This document shows positions 61,843 to 64,000 of a stretch of DNA of 64,000 nucleotides, one piece after another. The position numbers were made by a program, and so were the translations under genes. Where the stretch lies: assembly GCF_014697125.1 (NCBI RefSeq), contig NZ_JACJRG010000014.1, positions 1-64,000 on the forward strand, in the 5' to 3' direction. Origin of the DNA: Anabaena minutissima FACHB-250. Lineage in GTDB: Bacteria; Cyanobacteriota; Cyanobacteriia; Cyanobacteriales; Nostocaceae. Every line of letters begins with the position of its first letter. The stretch's first letter is position 1. Below the pieces are notes generated by a model. It was not told where the DNA came from, made no database searches, and saw only the letters and a program-made list of their open reading frames with translations.

Positions 61843-63414
61843 CTAGCCACTCAATAAGGCTTCGACAAATTCATAACTAGAGAAAGGACGTAGGTCTTCC
61901 ATTCCTTCGCCTGCACCAATAAAACGGATGGGTAAGCCTAGCTGCTGTACTACTGCGAGGGCTACGCCTCCCTTAGCCGTTCCATCTAGCTTGGTTAAGA
62001 CTACGCCACTGAGTTGAGCCGCTTGGGAGAAGACTTCAGCTTGTCGCAATCCATTTTGACCTAAAGTAGCATCTAAAACCAAAAGTGATTCTATTTTGGC
62101 ATCAGGAGCTTTTTTGTCGATAATTCGCCGGATTTTACTGAGTTCATCCATTAAGTTTTTCTTATTTTGCAGTCTGCCGGCGGTGTCCACCAAAAGTAAT
62201 TCGGTGTCTCTGGCTTGAGCAGCTGCGATCGCATCAAATACCACGGCGGCCGGGTCAGTATTTTTACCAGGGTTAGCAATCACTTCTACACCGCTTCTAG
62301 CACCCCAAACTTTTACCTGTTCTACTGCCGCCGCCCGGAAAGTATCAGCTGCACCAATTAAGCATCGATAGCCAGATTTTTGGGCTAGGTGAGAAATTTT
62401 ACCGATGGTGGTGGTTTTACCTGCACCATTCACCCCGGTGATTAACCAAATATTCAGCGTATCTTTTTCCGGGGCAAAGCTGGCTGTATGGGTAGTCTTG
62501 AGGGGTGCTTCTAGCATATCCCGCAAGATTTTTTTCAAGTAGGCGATCGCTTCTTCTGGTGGTGTAACTTCTTCCCGCAGTTTTTTCTGAAGCGCACTGA
62601 TAATATAATCAGTTGCCTCTACACCTACATCCGCTTGTAGCAGTAACGCCTCAATTTCTGTGACAGCAGCTTGGTTGAGTGGCCCTTGTCCAACAATTGC
62701 CTTGAGTTGGTTGAGGATATTTCGACGGGTTTTATCTAATCCTTCCCGCAGCTTTTTCAGCCAGGTAATTTCTTCAATAGAAATATCTTCCGGCCGCCTA
62801 CCTTGTGATGCTAATACTTCTGCTGACCAAACAAATCCGTCATCAAAATCTAATCCAGGAATTGCTTCTACGGCTTCCGTTGTAGTCGCTACTGGCTGCA
62901 CTACTTCGGGTTCAGGTACTTCAATCGCACTGGCAATAAGTCGTTCTTGCTTGGCTGCTTGTTCTGCTGCTGCCCTTTCTAAAAATGATAAAGTTGCAGG
63001 CTTTGCCGTCTCTTGGGCAATTTCTGGCTCAGTTGAGCTTTCAACAACAGTTGCAGTTTCTTCTACTATTTCTGGTGTATTAACAATTATTTCTGGAAAC
63101 TCTTCCTTCGCTACTTCTGCTTCTGGGGTAGTTTCTGTAACTTCAGTTATAGCAGTTGTAGTTGCTTCAACTTCAGGCGTTTCTTCTGGTGTGGAAACAT
63201 CTACTGAGTCTGGTTGAGACTGTTGTTTCTCTTGGATATTTTTATAAGCAGCTTTAGCAAACGCCAACAAGTCGGCCGTTGAGTCTGGTGCAGCGTCTGC
63301 TGTTGTTGGTGACGTTGCGGCTGACTCTGGTTGGGGTTCTTGTATCGGAGGTGTTTCTGCTGGTTGTGTATTCGGGGAATTTTTATCTTGACGATTGAAC
63401 CAATTAAAAACCAT
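61843..63414 (-). CDS. ftsY: Signal recognition particle receptor FtsY
   Basis: SRP receptor GTPase that docks ribosome-SRP complexes on the membrane. 523 residues: acidic N-terminal region of ~190 residues (Glu/Thr/Pro-rich, variable membrane-binding A domain), then the N domain (EEITWLKKLREGLDKTRRNI) and the G domain: P-loop GVNGAGKTTTIGK (~325), DTFRAAAVEQ, LLVDTAGRLQNKKNLMDEL, TKLDGTAKGG and the closing IRFIGAGEGMEDLRPF. Full length for a cyanobacterial FtsY. It lies between nusB and the PP2C gene, all on the same strand. Confidence 0.98.
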   Translation of the reverse strand: MVFNWFNRQDKNSPNTQPAETPPIQEPQPESAATSPTTADAAPDSTADLLAFAKAAYKNIQEKQQSQPDSVDVSTPEETPEVEATTTAITEVTETTPEAEVAKEEFPEIIVNTPEIVEETATVVESSTEPEIAQETAKPATLSFLERAAAEQAAKQERLIASAIEVPEPEVVQPVATTTEAVEAIPGLDFDDGFVWSAEVLASQGRRPEDISIEEITWLKKLREGLDKTRRNILNQLKAIVGQGPLNQAAVTEIEALLLQADVGVEATDYIISALQKKLREEVTPPEEAIAYLKKILRDMLEAPLKTTHTASFAPEKDTLNIWLITGVNGAGKTTTIGKISHLAQKSGYRCLIGAADTFRAAAVEQVKVWGARSGVEVIANPGKNTDPAAVVFDAIAAAQARDTELLLVDTAGRLQNKKNLMDELSKIRRIIDKKAPDAKIESLLVLDATLGQNGLRQAEVFSQAAQLSGVVLTKLDGTAKGGVALAVVQQLGLPIRFIGAGEGMEDLRPFSSYEFVEALLSG

Positions 63415-63619
63415 TGCAGCTAGCGGTGTTAGTTGTTCTGTGAGGTAGGAGCTATGCGTTTATGAGTTAGAATCTATGAGTTTAATTTAACTTGTTACTC
63501 TGATGTGGTGTGAAAACCTCCGGGTTATCCTCACCTGTTCGTCCTCCTCACTACCCACTCACAACTTACCACTCATGATGGTTCTTTTCGTGAACGTCTA
63601 TGACTTTTGACTTCCCTCG

Positions 63620-63645
63620 TTCGCGTAGCGTCCCGTAGGGAAGCG
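63620..63645. repeat. Dispersed repeat TTCGCGTAGCGTCCCGTAGG
   Basis: Copy of the short GCGTAGCGTC(C/T)CGTAGGGAAG palindromic family. Another copy lies in frame inside the broken Uma2 gene (46248-46272). Confidence 0.75.
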
Positions 63646-63667
63646 ACTTAACTTCTGCCCTGCGGGA

Positions 63668-64000
63668 CTACGCAGGTTGTTTTTGCTCTGTGACTCGGCG
63701 CAGAACACCGTTAATAAACCGATGACCTTCATCGCCACTGTAGCGTTTTGCTAGCTCTACAGCTTCATTAATTGCTACTCTATCTGGGAGATTGAAGAAG
63801 AGCATTTCTGACACAGCAATTCGCAGAATATCCCGATCAATTTGGGCTAAACGGGTTACTTGCCAGTCTACTAAAGCCAAGGAAATTTGTTCATCAATGA
63901 TAATGCGATGTTCGTTAATGATTTGGACAAGTTTGATAGCATATTTACCGACTTCCCGATCCTGATTGGCTAGCTGAATTAATTCGGGAAACTCTAGGGC
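63668..64000 (-). CDS. nusB: Transcription antitermination factor NusB (N-terminus outside window)
   Basis: The frame is open to the window end and encodes the last 110 residues of Nus[61 protein letters not shown] and [20 protein letters not shown] before the stop. NusB with NusE (S10) binds boxA RNA in rRNA operons. It is upstream of ftsY on the same strand, with a ~250-nt spacer carrying small repeats. Confidence 0.96.
   Translation of the reverse strand, partial: ALEFPELIQLANQDREVGKYAIKLVQIINEHRIIIDEQISLALVDWQVTRLAQIDRDILRIAVSEMLFFNLPDRVAINEAVELAKRYSGDEGHRFINGVLRRVTEQKQPA

Noticed and set aside
62660..63217. 185-codon plus-strand ORF rich in Ser/Val
   Set aside because: Antisense shadow of the acidic low-complexity N-terminus of ftsY.

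Overview
The window looks like a chromosomal segment of a filamentous, probably heterocyst-forming cyanobacterium (Nostoc/Anabaena type). The signs are chlM and a cyanobacterial psbP, a moderately AT-rich base composition, many HIP1 octamers (GCGATCGC) inside and between genes, frequent 7-bp tandem repeats and short palindromic repeats between genes, and several families common in these genomes (DUF928, WD40/STAND proteins, pentapeptide-NACHT, Uma2, SLH-OprB porin).

Layout. 1-15160: two NRPS genes, the first cut by the window start. They hold four complete adenylation domains and part of a fifth (Thr, Asn-like, unassigned plus epimerase, Thr) and no terminal thioesterase. An SbmA/BacA-like ABC exporter follows (15411-17342). 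17585-20568: a DUF928 exported protein overlapping a CHASE2-nucleotidyl cyclase by 4 nt. 20571-28598: an accessory-looking, in places GC-richer block with an ABM-domain membrane protein, SLH porin, YcaC-like hydrolase, a large HTH-NB-ARC-WD40 protein and a haloperoxidase-like hydrolase. 28703-31927: a phosphorylase-kinase-alpha/GH15-like protein. 32299-33992: a gene graveyard holding a histidine-kinase tail, a transposase/PEP-CTERM chimera and a frameshifted TpsB barrel. 34109-44583: mostly housekeeping genes (hisD, Kef-type antiporter, chlM, M16 peptidase, TspO-like protein), with a 1.26 kb gene-free stretch before hisD.

44770-46487: an IS5-family element (IS903-type ends, 9-bp target duplication) has split an Uma2 gene after its fifth codon. 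46501-55257: prolyl oligopeptidase, a small membrane protein, a NACHT-pentapeptide-TPR protein, a 314-bp MITE-like palindromic element, a 42-bp tandem repeat array and a seven-bladed WD40 protein. 55651-64000: small membrane protein, NmrA-like SDR, DevA/MacB-type ATPase, maf, psbP, a hypothetical protein, a GAF-PP2C phosphatase, ftsY and the 3' part of nusB. The last stretch is core-like and mostly on the minus strand.

The main theme is the interplay of small repeats with genes. The same short repeat families that fill the spacers also appear in frame inside NRPS domains and the Uma2 gene, and several mobile-element remnants have made chimeric or broken genes. I found no rRNA, complete tRNA or CRISPR array.
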